Source: Lateolabrax maculatus
Taxonomy: Eukaryota; Chordata; Actinopteri; Acropomatiformes; Lateolabracidae
Assembly: GCA_031216445.1 (NCBI GenBank)
Contig: CM062210.1
Span: 9,172,501-9,236,500 of the forward strand
Length of the DNA stretch: 64,000 nt
Direction: 5' to 3'
Made by a program: the position numbers and the translations under genes. Below are positions 10,253 through 22,497 of the stretch, one piece after another; positions within the stretch are counted from its first letter, which is position 1, and every line of letters begins with the position of its first letter. A model generated the notes under the pieces. The model was not told the origin of the DNA. It ran no database searches and worked only from the letters and a program-made list of their open reading frames with translations.

Positions 10253-13200
10253 ATGGCTCTACCAATAAACCCCATGGACGAACCCAGGATGTACCAGCAG
10301 ACGTTGCTCCAGGACGGCCTGTACGACCTGCTGGAGAATGACAAGCTGGTCGACTGTGTGCTGAAGATCAAAGACAAGGAGTTCCCCTGCCACCGGCTGG
10401 TCCTGTGTGCCTGCAGCTCGTACTTCCGCTCCATCTTTCTGTCCGACCTGGAGGAGAGCAAGAAGAGGGAGATCGTCTTGGAGGATGTGGAGCCGGGGGT
10501 CATGGGGCTGATCCTCAAGTACCTGTACACCTCGAATATCAACGTGACGGAGCAGAACGTCCAGGACATCTTCGCAGTGGCTAATATGTACCAGATCCCT
10601 TCGATTTTCACTGTGTGCGTGTCTTTCCTGCAAAAGCGCCTGAGCCTAAGCAACTGCCTGGCTATCTTCAGGCTCGGCCTGATGCTGGACTGTCCCAGGT
10701 TGGCCATCTCTGCTCGAAATTACGCCTGCGAGCGCTTCCAGCTGATCTCCAGAGATGAGGACTTCCTCCAGCTGCTTCCCAGTGAGTTGGCAGCCATTTT
10801 ATCAAACGACAATCTGAACGTAGAGACAGAGGAGGCGGTGTTTGAGGTCTTGATGAACTGGGTGTCCCGGGACGCAGAGAGCAGAGAGAAAGAGCTGCCA
10901 GGTTTGCTGGACTGCGTTCGTTTGCGACTGGTCAACGAGGACTACCTGAAGGAAAAAGTGGAGAAACACAAATTGATCTCCTTCAATCCCGAGTTGCAGC
11001 AGAAACTCCAGCTTGTCAGGGATGCTAACGCTGGGAAAATGCCGGAAGTTAAAAAAAGCAAGAGCCAGAAGGAGGACGGCGGAGCAGAGAAAGATGGAGA
11101 GAATGAGGATAAAGAGGAGGAGGAAGGTCTCCTCCCAGGCATCCTGAATGATAGCATGAGATTTGGCATGTTTGTCAGGAACTTGATCCTGATGGTGAAT
11201 GACACCGGCGCCGTGGCCTACGATCCGACAGGGAACGACTGCTTTGTAGCATCAATTTCCACACAGATTCCCAAGAACCACGCCAGCCTGGTCACCAAGG
11301 AGAACCAGATCTTTGTGGCAGGAGGATTATTCTTTGATGAACAGAACAAAGAAGACCCCATGTGCTCTTTTTTCCTACAGGTAGGGAAGACTCTAAATAA
11401 AGTTTTAGAAGAAGGGAAGATGACAAATTTGCAATGACAGAAACTGATTTCAGTCCAGCCTTTTCTTAAATACTTCATTCTGTGAAGCCCTGCAGCACTT
11501 CTGCCAAGGATTAAGAAAGCAAAGTTTATGTTTTAGATTTTTGCAAAACCTCCTTTTAAAGCCCATTGTCCCACTGGTGGGTCACTCAGTAAAAACTGAA
11601 CCAAATTTCACTCAAACCCACAAAACTTTCCTTTTGTTCTAATGGGGATCCAGAGTTTCCAAAGATACCGAATATGTCAGGGTGAATTTTGGGAAAATGT
11701 GAATAAAATGATGCAGAAGACATTTAGAAATATATCTGTTTGATGCAATAGTGGCGCCATACAAATCATGGAGTTATGGGATATTTCACTCTATGTAAAC
11801 GTCATAAACCTTCAATGATGAGCTGAAACAAGCTGAAATAGAATACGTGTATATACCTGATGGTGTGGAAAAATAAGATTTTTCCAAATGTAGGCCTATA
11901 CATGCAGCTACATAATGGGAAATACAAAGGGGGGAATTTGATGTTGTGTCTTTCTGCATGTGTATGTATACAGTACTTGAGATGGTATAAACATAACCCA
12001 TTTACAAATGTTTGACCCTCGTGACCTCAGTATGACCCGGTCAGTGCTGATTGGCTAGGGATGCCTCCCGTCCCATCTCCCCGCTTCCTATTTGGGCTGG
12101 CCGAGGCCGAGAACTCCATCTTTGTGTTGGGAGGGAGGGAAATGAAGGAGGAGGAGCACACGATGGACTCGGTTTTGGTCTATGACAGAAAGTGAGTACA
12201 TGTTAATGTATCAAATCTTAAGAGCGGATGATGAATGTAGTGAAATATTTGAATAGACTGTTCGTCTCAGGGCTGAATTCTAATTCATTTACACCTTCCC
12301 TGTGGTTTCTCATATCCAGATCTTTTATATGGGGTGAATCAGAGCCAATTCCTTACCCAGTCTATGGACATGCAACAGTATCCCATAATAATGTTATTTA
12401 TGTGATTGGAGGAAAGGGAGACAACAAGTGAGTATTGAGCGATCAAAATATATTCATCTATGGAAAGTGTGAAGATTTAATAGGAATATTATTCTTAATA
12501 ACTGTGGTCTTTGTCTCTCTTATGAAAAGGAGCTGTTTGAAGAAGATGTGCGCATATGACCCCATGAGATTTGAATGGAAGGAGCTTGCACCCATGAAAA
12601 TAGCTCGTTCTTTATTTGGAGCCACCGTTCATAAAGACAAAATATATGTGGCAGCAGGAGTCACCGATACTGGGCTGACAGACTCTGTGGAGGTGTACGA
12701 CATCGCTACCGACAAGTGAGTTCCTCAAAGTCAGTGAATAAGGCTGACAAAAGTAGATGAATCTGGGTGCCACATACAGTTGCTGGCCCGAGGCTTGTGC
12801 AAATTGAGTGGCTGCTTAGGGCATGAAGTCTCCAGGGGACCCCAAATTACAATTACAAATGTAATTTCTTGGAGAAGAAATCACGCCAAAGAGATATCGT
12901 TGTGTTAACAAGATAATTGCAGTGAATGTAAGTGAAATTTAGCTTAAAAAGGCCTGCAAAAAAAAAAAATACCCCAAAAATATCAATTTCCAAATCAAGC
13001 TACTTGAGTCCTCATTAAGTATATTGCACCTTACTGAACTGTGCCTGTGTGTGTGTGTGTGTTTACATTTTCCAGGTGGACAGACTTCGTAGCGTTTCCC
13101 CAGGAGCGTAGCTCTCTGAACCTGGTGTCTTTGGCTGGTTTGCTGTACGCTGTAGGAGGTTTTGCCATGATGCCTTTGGAAGACAGCGATGAGATCCTTC

Positions 13201-13700
13201 CCAAAGAGATGAATGACATCTGGAGGTGGGTCATAACAACAGACACGGTTCTTTTCATTCACACACTCATTCATTCATCCATAGTGCTCCTGGTACTTTC
13301 TTTTTTATCTATGATTAGAGTTAATATCTATAATGATAAAGTCACCCTTCTGTTAATAGAAAGTAAAACAGGAAGTCTAATTTTCAGCTGGTATTAGTAC
13401 TTCAGAAATAATTCTGGCAGAAATCATATTAACCATTTGCTCTGTTATGTTAATATAATATTTATTTTCTGGTATGTTGTTATTCATGAGATATACAACA
13501 AAAAATATACTGCCCAATTGCACTGTTGATTTTTTCAGTGGGTGTCCGAGTGTTGCCTTTCATGACCAAAGTCTGTTAACCTCCTCAGGTATGATGAGAC
13601 AGAGGGGAAGTGGAATGGGATCCTCAGAGAGATCCAATACGCTGCAGGGGCCACTATTCTGGGGGTCCGCCTCAACACCCTGCATCTCACCAAGATGTAG
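10253..13700 (+). CDS. klhl40: Kelch-like protein 40 (BTB-BACK-Kelch)
   Basis: Muscle CUL3-associated adaptor that stabilises thin-filament proteins (nebulin, LMOD3); human loss causes nemaline myopathy. Coding exons are 10253-11380, 12031-12191, 12320-12427, 12530-12715, 13076-13225 and 13589-13700: 1845 bases, 614 residues (human about 621). The start is ATG 10253 with A at -3 and G at +4 (MALPINPMDEPRMYQQ); the frame stays open further upstream but has no ATG. Domains: BTB at about 24-130 (VDCVLKIKDKEFPCHRLVL), BACK at about 135-245, an acidic/Lys linker at about 262-300 (KSKSQKEDGG, EDKEEEEG), then kelch blades with IFVAGGLFF, IFVLGGRE, VIYVIGGKG, KIYVAAGVT and LYAVGGFA. It ends LHLTKM. 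Exon 5's acceptor follows a (TG)9 run. Whether this is klhl40a or klhl40b is not decidable here. Confidence 0.95.
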
Positions 13701-14010
13701 AACCCCATCCAGGTCCCTGCGTGTTAACAGAAATCTGTACTTGTTAAAGACTATCAACAATATTTCATAAGAGTCCAAGGAGCTTGGCTCAGGGTCACAG
13801 TGACATGTTTTTTGTTGTTTGTTGTATTTGTCACTATGCTACAGCAGCTCTAGTTATGTAGCTAATTGTAATTCTGGCTTAACATTATGGACAATGTTTT
13901 TTGATTGAAGACATTTTTTTATATATATGTGTGTTTCAGTGATTTGACAAATGTAGACTGTTGACAATTGTTTTGCACTGTATGGAATAAAATTATTATA
14001 AATGAAGTAT
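13701..14010 (+). other. klhl40: klhl40 3' UTR
   Basis: Trailer with AATAAA at 13986-13991, about 285 bases past the stop. No alternative coding end is seen. Confidence 0.6.
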
Positions 14011-14940
14011 TTCACACCAAAAACTTATAAGAAAATGTGTTGACAGGAAGTTGTGCATTTCCCAACAGATGGCAGCAAAGTCATAATGTTGTTGCCTTTA
14101 GTAAGCATGACTCCAACATTATACAGTTGAACAATTTTCAAACAAAAACACAGCACACATCTCCATTTGCAATAATATATCTATACTGTTTAATATTGAA
14201 ATGATTTCATTACGCTCTGCTGTGGTACAGACAGTAAACACTAGTCAATAATACAATAAAAGACAGAAAATACAGTCTAATGTTATTAGCACCTCTAGAC
14301 ACTATCGTCCTTGTACGGTTTTTAGTATTTTAATATAGCTGAACTTGACAACTACTGCCTATATATGGTCTTTGTACACCAGAGTTAACTAAGACATAGT
14401 GTTTACATTATAAAGTAGAGAATCAGCAAATAACAGTACACATTATGATTTCTTTAACACAACTGCAGTATGAGTAAGTATGGAAAATGTAGAGGGTATG
14501 TGGATAATACATCTTTGAATTGACTATGGCATTTATGCCTCTGGTTATTATCACATACGTCTTTGCCCAAAAAATGGGGAAAAGTCATCGTTGAACAGCT
14601 AACCAAACTTTCACATGCAAAATAACCAACAACACTTGTTTTCCAATTTAGTGTGGTTTCTATGGAGCCCAGATACTGACAAATGTAGTAAAGAGTATCA
14701 GATGAGTCAGAAATACAACTAAACACTAAATAATACTGTTAATAGAAAACATTAAATGGGAGTGTAAAAGTAAATTTTGCTGTAATCTCAAAACAGTTGG
14801 TTAAAAAAAAAAAAAATCATGAATATTTTCCCTTTACCATCATTCAGTTTATAAAATAAATAAAAGCTAATTTCCATCATAAAACTACACCAGCCAGTAC
14901 ACATAATTCCCAGCACCCACAGTGACAGCTTCAAATGTGT

Positions 14941-15146
14941 TCTTTTGTCCGACCAACAGTTCAATACAAAAAGATTACTATCTATAGTTTACTATCACAG
15001 AACACTGTGGGACATAAAATATTCACATTTGAGAAGCTGATAACAGAGAATTTGGCATTCTTTCTTTAAAAAAATTTTTTTTTTCAAAATCGATTAATTT
15101 TCTGTCAGTCGACTAATTAACCTTTGACCAATTGTTGCAATTGTAA
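14941..15146 (+). repeat. 'Aatcgattaat' dispersed family, 3' part
   Basis: 'ACATAAAATATTCACATTTG' then 'GAGAAGCTGATAACAGAGAA' and 'AATCGATTAATTTTCTGTC' are landmarks of a widespread percomorph repeat recognised from memory. Relatives occur in this window at about 4660, 31646, 40366, 43763 and 57895. Confidence 0.55.
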
Positions 15147-18100
15147 TTTTAACACTCAATTTATAAATGTAACAATATTATTTATTGACGTATTCAGTTA
15201 CATCTTTGACTCATCTGATAAACTTTTGTCGGTATTGGGCCTCCATAAGATTGCTCTCTAAATATGGGTAGATAGAAAAACAAAAAAAAAAAAAAAAAAA
15301 AACTGCTCCTCCATTCTTAAAAAAGGACTTGTTTTTCTTAAAACACATTTCTTTAAATTCTTACTTACATAAAATCCTTTCTCTCCAATATCGTCATAGA
15401 ACTTTAGTAATTAATACTAAAATAAGATTCCTAACACTTGTCTTGAAGCTGAAGGCCACACAATAAAATCCTTTTGGACACACACTTCAGTTTTGGCAGC
15501 TAAACCCAAAACTACAAGTCCCAGTAGAGAACCAACTTGGCAATCCCATAAGCACTCTGCTTTGTACCAACTGCCATGCTCAATGCTTCATTATGTGACA
15601 GACATTTGCCTTGGGTGCAATGCAGAATGCACAGTCACTGTGGTGTCTAGGCACCCAATTAATCACTGACAAACCCTCATTTGAGGACAAGGGCAGGTCC
15701 ACCTTTGCCTAATCTAATACAAGCCTTTGGCTGCTAGCCTTAGTAAAGGAGAATTTGGCTAATTAAAAGACATTAAGTCTACTTGCCTAGAATATAGGAC
15801 TCCTAAACAATGTGCAAAATTTCCCCTCTCAGTTTTCTAGAGTCTCAGCTTTACTGCCATTTAACTTTATAACTTTACAATAAAACAATTTACACTTAAA
15901 GTTATATTCTTTTTTAGGATTTGGGAGATACTGGAGCTCATAAATGTTTGTGATAAATTTTAAACATACAGCTCAATGTCACATTTGGATTTTGTCTTGT
16001 TTGCAGCTGGATTTAGGGAAAACTTGTTCACTAAATAATCCAAGACAAAGGATTAACATTTCAATTCTGCTTTCTAGGGTGGATTTAGACTTTCATAGCC
16101 AAATCACTCTCTACACTTCCTCCTAACGCTGTGTCATGAACTACTGACGTCATATAAGGTGTAAAATGGGGTAAACTTCTTTACCATTTACCAATTGAAA
16201 AGAAATGAGATCATCTGATCAGTGTCTTTCACATCCAAAACGATGAATATGATGCGGATTGATTTAACAACAATTGATTAATACTACACTGGTTAGGAGG
16301 TCTGTAACTTAGGCAGATTCTAGTATAATATTTCAATCTGATTCCAAGCAGGTACAAACACTAGGACGTATTTTTGCAGGGTCTGAACAAACAGATTTGA
16401 CGTCCATTTGTTCTAAACAAAATGTTGTTTCACAGGACTGAACACCTGCCAAGGACACATTTCTGTCAGAGACTGCATTTTTGTAAGTTCCTATAATCTT
16501 ATGCCATGGAAATATAAAATAAACACACCTGCTGTCAGCAGATTTCGATTCAAATAACTGCAACTGTATCAGCCTTTATACCCTGCTAGCTGAACTGGAG
16601 TATAAAGTGCTCACAATAATTTCTTTCTCATTACTCAATTTGGCAACTGACACTTTCCTTTATATTCTCTCATGGCCTGAAATATAACAGTCACATATCA
16701 AGACCCTTCAATAGGAGCAAACTGGTAAGACCTAAAACTAGTTTCTCTTGATGACTGTAGTGATCAGAGAACAAACTAGAATCAGAGAGAGAAATAGCTG
16801 CACCGTACGCAACCTCAGGGAGGAGTCACAAATATTTGTTAAGGAGCGTCGCAGCGCAAAACAGTCAGACTGAAACCCAGAAACACCCGTTCAGGTGCAC
16901 GGACTCCTCACAGCTGAGTTATCCACAGTGTGCAGGATGCCTCACCACACTGAATAAGTTATTCTAGGGAAGAAAACACAGGTCAGGCACCTTTCTGCAA
17001 CTTACTCTGATCAAATTTGAATGAATAATATAAAGAAATTGACTGCAATTTGTTAATCATTTATGAGTATTAATATCCACACAGTACATTTAGACGTAAA
17101 ATGCATGCCTTTGGATTTAGATTAGATAATGGAAATCAATTCTTCAGTACACATCTCTGCTACCTATTTTTCACCTTGTATCTGCATTTGTGTTCCCCAT
17201 TATGGGCTAGTGTGGCAATCAAATTCAAAGTGCATAAATCAGTAGTATTAACTACTATCCCTCCCCGTTTACCATCAGCTATTACCACCATCCACAACAC
17301 AAAAACATTCAAATCCCTCCAAGTATAAGGCGATTACACAAACTATAACCACAGTATCTCAGTATTGTCTCTTGGGCTAGTGCTTCTCAAAACAGTGAAG
17401 TGGGAAAATACTTGGTAAGTACATTTTTAGCCTTTTCTTAAGAATTATAATGTACTCTTAAGGGAGGCTTTTCTCTTTGTTAAGTGTAGGATTGCTAACA
17501 GAGTGCAGTTTACTAAGATGCCACAAGAGAGCAACAGTCCTTATGTTTGTGTGACATTGACAGGTTGCCTTTAGTCCTCTCCCTGCCAACAATCAGAAAC
17601 CCCATCTACCAATGACCAGATCAAACCTTAGATGGGTATAAAACGTTGGCAGTTACCTCATCAAACTGTTCCAAATGTCTAAAATTGTAGCTCATTTCCT
17701 ACCCTGGAGCTCACTGTCCAGTAAGGCGAAATTGGATTTATCACAGCCAGAATATATTCAACAATTTAACAGCTCTAGACTTTTCATTTAAAGGGCAGTC
17801 TCAAACTGGACCCTGTACAAAAGCAGCAAATCAAAGTACAAAATGTGTTAGACACATGAAGAAAAAAAGAAAAAGTACCATTATCAAATAACATCTGATG
17901 TGGCCCTAACCATTTAACCATGGCAGTTTAAGAAATACATGTAACTGGGGCGAGCTAAGACATAAGACTACACTAAGGTGCTTAACTTTTAAATAAAACA
18001 ATGAACAGCTTATTACATTTACAAAAGCTTATCCACAAATTCCAACTTTCGGTAGTACCAGCCAAGACACACGTGGGGGCACATTCAGCTGACTCTCCAG

Positions 18101-18260
18101 ATGTAAACATGAGGAATTAATCACAAGGAAGAAACACATCTTAACAATATTTACAGGTTATGCTTCACTACAAGTAGGCTACCTATAGATAAAGTGAGCG
18201 GGAGTGCATCGATAGCGCACAGAGACTCTTTTTGGATAGTTCATTGATTGAATTGTCAGA

Positions 18261-18513
18261 TTTAAAGGAACATTTAGACGTTTTGGGAAATATGCGTCTT
18301 TGCTTTCCTGCAGAGAGTTAGATGAGATGATGGATACCACACTAATATCTGTCCATTAAATAAGAGACTACAGCCAGCAGCTGGGGAAATGTCTAGCCTG
18401 GTTGTCCAAAGGTAATAAAATCTGCCATATGAGAGCAGTATCAATCTCCTCATCTAGTTCTTGGCAAGAAAGCAAATGAGTGTATTTCCCAAAATGTCAA
18501 ACTATTCCTTAAA
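18261..18513. repeat. Terminally inverted dispersed element, copy 1
   Basis: The left end reads AAAGGAACATTTAGACG then TTTTGGGAAATATGCG and CAGAGAGTTAGATGAG; the right end reads CATCTAGTTCTTGGC, then TGTATTTCCCAAAATGTC and ATTCCTT. The ends are imperfect inverted repeats about 60 bases long, with 'CTACAGCCAGCAGC' inside. Non-autonomous, no ORF. MITE-like by structure. Confidence 0.6.
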
Positions 18514-19197
18514 GAGAAGAACTTTTTACTGACAGGGATTCGATTATGTTCTTTCAGTTCTACTCTGATCGGTTCATGACAAACAATTGTCAAAAGTGCA
18601 CGTAGAGCCACACGTTTTTGAGCGGTATTACATACTGCAATTCTCTAACTTTGACCAGCTTCTACAGATCACTGCTATAAGAAAATGACTGGTCGAATAG
18701 TGATATAATCATAAAGAGCCCTTTTAGTGATGCGCTCTGTTGTGCCAAAAGTAATCACTGTCAGTGCTCTTTGATTTAGGCATTGCAATATAATGTTTAT
18801 CATTTCACAATATACACCATGATGAAATGTGCACACTTAATGAGCTACATAAGCAGGGTTTTGTGAATATTATTATCCCTACACTCTTGGTATTCTGCAA
18901 ACTAATTACACAGATCGGGTTTAGTTGGGAAATGAGCTGTAAGTTAACATTAACATTAGATTTTAAACCTACAAATATACTGTAGGTCTGAGTACATTAG
19001 GTTTTACTAACAAGTCACAGAAAAAAGTGCGATATTGTCTCAAAGCCGGATCTACAGGAGAGGAGCGCGCTTGCTTAATGTAAGCAAAAGATGAGAGACA
19101 ACAAATGACTCCCTCTCCTGACTCAGGGAAGCTCAAGCGTTGATTAGCTTAATGTAGATCTAAAGATCCTCATCTCCCGTCTCTGCTTCACATGTCT

Positions 19198-19199
<2 letters not shown>

Positions 19200-19257
<58 letters not shown>

Positions 19258-19280
19258 GACACACAAACACATACACACCA
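19200..19280. repeat. (CA)n microsatellite with degenerate tail
   Basis: About 25 perfect CA units (19200-19250), then interrupted CA-rich sequence to about 19280. Confidence 0.95.
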
Positions 19281-20079
19281 TCACAAACACCAGACACTGC
19301 ATTGCACGGCTGACTCGCCACGCGTCACAACTTCTCTTACATCCTCACGAACTGACGCAACGTGCCACAAATTACGCACTATCACAATTATAAAAATGAA
19401 GACAATTAGGAATACATTTTAAATATCACTAGAGTTAAATGTAAGGTGCAGGATCGATTATAAATGCTGTATAACATTATCTAACTATAGCAGGTGAGCT
19501 AACAGGATTTGGTTATTGGCAATGCCATATACATGTATATGCTCAGAGACAAATCAGCATTTGGTTATTGCTGGGTCAGACCCACTCAGAACCACTCGCT
19601 ACATCTTGGCAGGGAACGATCAAAAATTCAACATAAATTCCTCATCACGGTGTGGTTCTCACTCGACTGATGACCCCCGTGAGAGTGAAGATTTCGGAAA
19701 CTCTTCCTCCCACTTTGTAAAAGATGCTACAATCAATGCATTGTGCAAGGCTCTGGAGAGATGTGAGTGGTGGCGGAAAATCCCAACTGAAAAACCAGAA
19801 CAGAGTTGTGAAAGTCATGAGGAGAAGCATGGTGACAACGCGTCCTACTGGACTCTGAGGTTATCTATTGTATTTAACAGAGTAAAAAATAACTATTTCT
19901 TATTGTGGTAGGTGTATGTGTGTTTTTATGAGGCCTCCATGTAGCCTTTACTCAGTTTCTCCCCTCCGCGTGAACGTCACTGAGGTGTATCCCTCTCCCG
20001 CCGCAGGAGTCCTTTTAAAAGCTCTAAGAAAAACAAAACAAAAAAGTAACAAAAGTGCTTTCGATGCTACAGCGATCTG

Positions 20080-22445
20080 TTAGTTGTTGGAGTTCATCCT
20101 ACCGGCAGAGAACAGGGGAGGCGGTGGGGGTAAATGAGGGGTGGGAGGCAGCCCCCCCATGGAGTGCAGCAGGGGGAGAGACAGCTGGGTGCCGTGGAGG
20201 GGGTGTTGGCTAGAGGCAGCAGCGGGTGTGGTCGCCGACGTAGCGGGGAGCGCCGCCCCCAGCTGCACCTGACCGGAAGAGTCCACAGCGGGCGAGGCCA
20301 GAGGCTGGTCGAGGCCGAGGGGGTTGTTGCCGTCGGTGACCATGGGGTTGCTGACGCGGAAGCACTTCTCCCTGTGGGCCTTGAGCATGTTGGAGAAGCG
20401 GAAGCGCTGGCCGCACACCTCGCAGGGGTAGGGCTTCTCCCCGGTGTGGGTGCGGCGGTGGCGCTTCATGTTGGGCCGGCTCGTGAAGCTCTTCCCACAG
20501 ATCTCACAGATGTACGGCTTCTCTCCTGCACAAAGAGCCGAAAAAACAAACCTTCTTGATGCATTTTCCACATTCGTTGGAACATTTAAAACAGCTATAA
20601 TCAATTTTCTTTTTTAAAATCAATGTATAAAACTTTTCAAGGAGTTTTTACCTCATTATTTTGTTTTGTTTTTGGCTCCCAGCTTTACGGTTCTGATTCA
20701 GTCTCACTGCTCTCATTAGCAGCGAATTGGGCCACAGCAGGCAGCAAAACAGTTCTAAAAACCCACTGTTCGCTGCCTGTCTAGCACCAAATGGCAGTCA
20801 GAGAAAGTTAACAACTAGCTGCTGATCATGATGGAGCATTTGGCTGCTAAAGAGCCAGATATTTCCCTCAGGAGTTGGTGGAGACCAAAAACTGAGCTTA
20901 CATTCACAGGGTCTTTAAAAAAGGGAATAATATGTCAATGTTATGTTTAAAGTTTTTTTTTTCTGCTGCCCCCAAGTGGCGATTCTGTGATACGGCACCA
21001 ACACACTCTTGAAAAGCCTCAGAAGAAGTGCAAGAAGTGACTCACCAGTGTGTGTCTTCATGTGTTCGTCAAAGTACTGTTTCATGTTGAAGTCCTTTCC
21101 GCACCACTGGCACATGAACTGCTTGTGTCCGATGTGGATGCTCATGTGGGAGCGCAGCTGGTATTTGTACTGGAAGCGTTCACTACAGTTCTGAAATAAC
21201 ACAGTTAACAGTTTCACACAAAGTCTTAACAATCATAAACAGTGTTATAAATTGTAGTCACAAAAAGAGTACTCCTTGGGTTTTAGTCCATTCCCTTGTA
21301 ATGTAGTTCTAAATGAAACTAATCTACAAAAGTAAAAACTCAGTCAATGTCTCTTGTGACAAATTTAATTCAAATCTCAGCTTGTGAGAAACCGTTTTTC
21401 TGTAAAACACACTGTGACAGATTTCAGTGATAAAATCAAGTATTTAATGTGAATGTGAATGTTGAGTTATGCAACTTGAAATATGAGAGTAGGTCCAATT
21501 TTGCAAGCAGGCCAACTGTTCAGAAAATGCAATTATAATGTTTCAAAACTTTAAATTGTTTGAAAATAAGAATATTTCTGCAAAAGTCTTGAAAGGAATA
21601 ATTTGACATAGTACGTTAAATATGAAGCTACAGCCAGCAGCAGGTAAATTATGTTTTTTACTTTTTTTTTAACCCATGGACAGGGCCGGGCTTGCTGTTT
21701 CCCCTTGTTTCCAGACTTTATGCTAAGCTAAGCTAAGCCCTCGCCTGGCTCTACCTCCATATTAACTGTACAGACAAGTGAGTGTTATCAATTTTCTCAT
21801 CCAACTCATGGCCAGAAAGCCGATAAGCGTATTTCCCAAAATGTCAACCTATTCCTTTAAGCAGTTTGCTCATTCAGTCAAATATTCCCACACTGCATGA
21901 ATGCAGCCACGGCTACAGCCACACACACAAAGGGAGAGGGACGACCCATTTAACAGTGTGGTGTTGAGTGAAAAGGATGCCAAAAAGAAACGCTAATAAA
22001 ATATAATATAAAAAATATATATACAGTTTAACTGCCTAATGGGGTTCACTCCCTGTGTATAAAGATAGCTGAATTATATGTTTATGATGCAGATTTTTCC
22101 TTGATCTGTTTGGATCCACATATCTGGATCCCTGTCTCATCCTCATTCCTTGACCTTAACATGAGTATTTTATTATACAGGCAAAGCCCATGAGGCCTGA
22201 AACACCAGGCCGTGAACACCAAGAAATTACAGGTTTTAAACCAGTGGATATCTCAGTCGCAATGAAACTCTTCACGTGAGTGAAGTGGATAGCAGCTGTA
22301 GCAGTGTATAAAGGGAGCTCAAACCTCACACTTGAAGGGTTTCTCTCCTGAGTGCTGCAGAGAGTGAACCTTCAGGGACATGCTGCGCTTGAACGACTTC
22401 CCGCACGTCTCACAGGTGAACGGCATGTCCTTCGTATGGGCTACA

Positions 22446-22497
<52 letters not shown>

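Larger units (their letters stand above)
14011..20079 (-). other. Region between convergent klhl40 and zbtb47, probably including zbtb47 3' UTR
   Basis: No coding exon is recognised on either strand over 6 kb. zbtb47 is transcribed leftwards into it, so part is its 3' UTR. The first convincing AATAAA on that strand (TTTATT at 15181-15186 on +) is nearly 4.9 kb from the stop, so a long trailer or a non-canonical signal is possible. It contains one 'aatcgattaat' repeat (14941-15146), an A-run near 15280-15302, an inverted-end element (18261-18513) and a CA microsatellite (19200-19250). Confidence 0.45.

Noticed and set aside
19192..19422. THTHTH-rich frame, and similar ones at 3853, 22380, 27415
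   Set aside because: Translations of CA microsatellites, not proteins.
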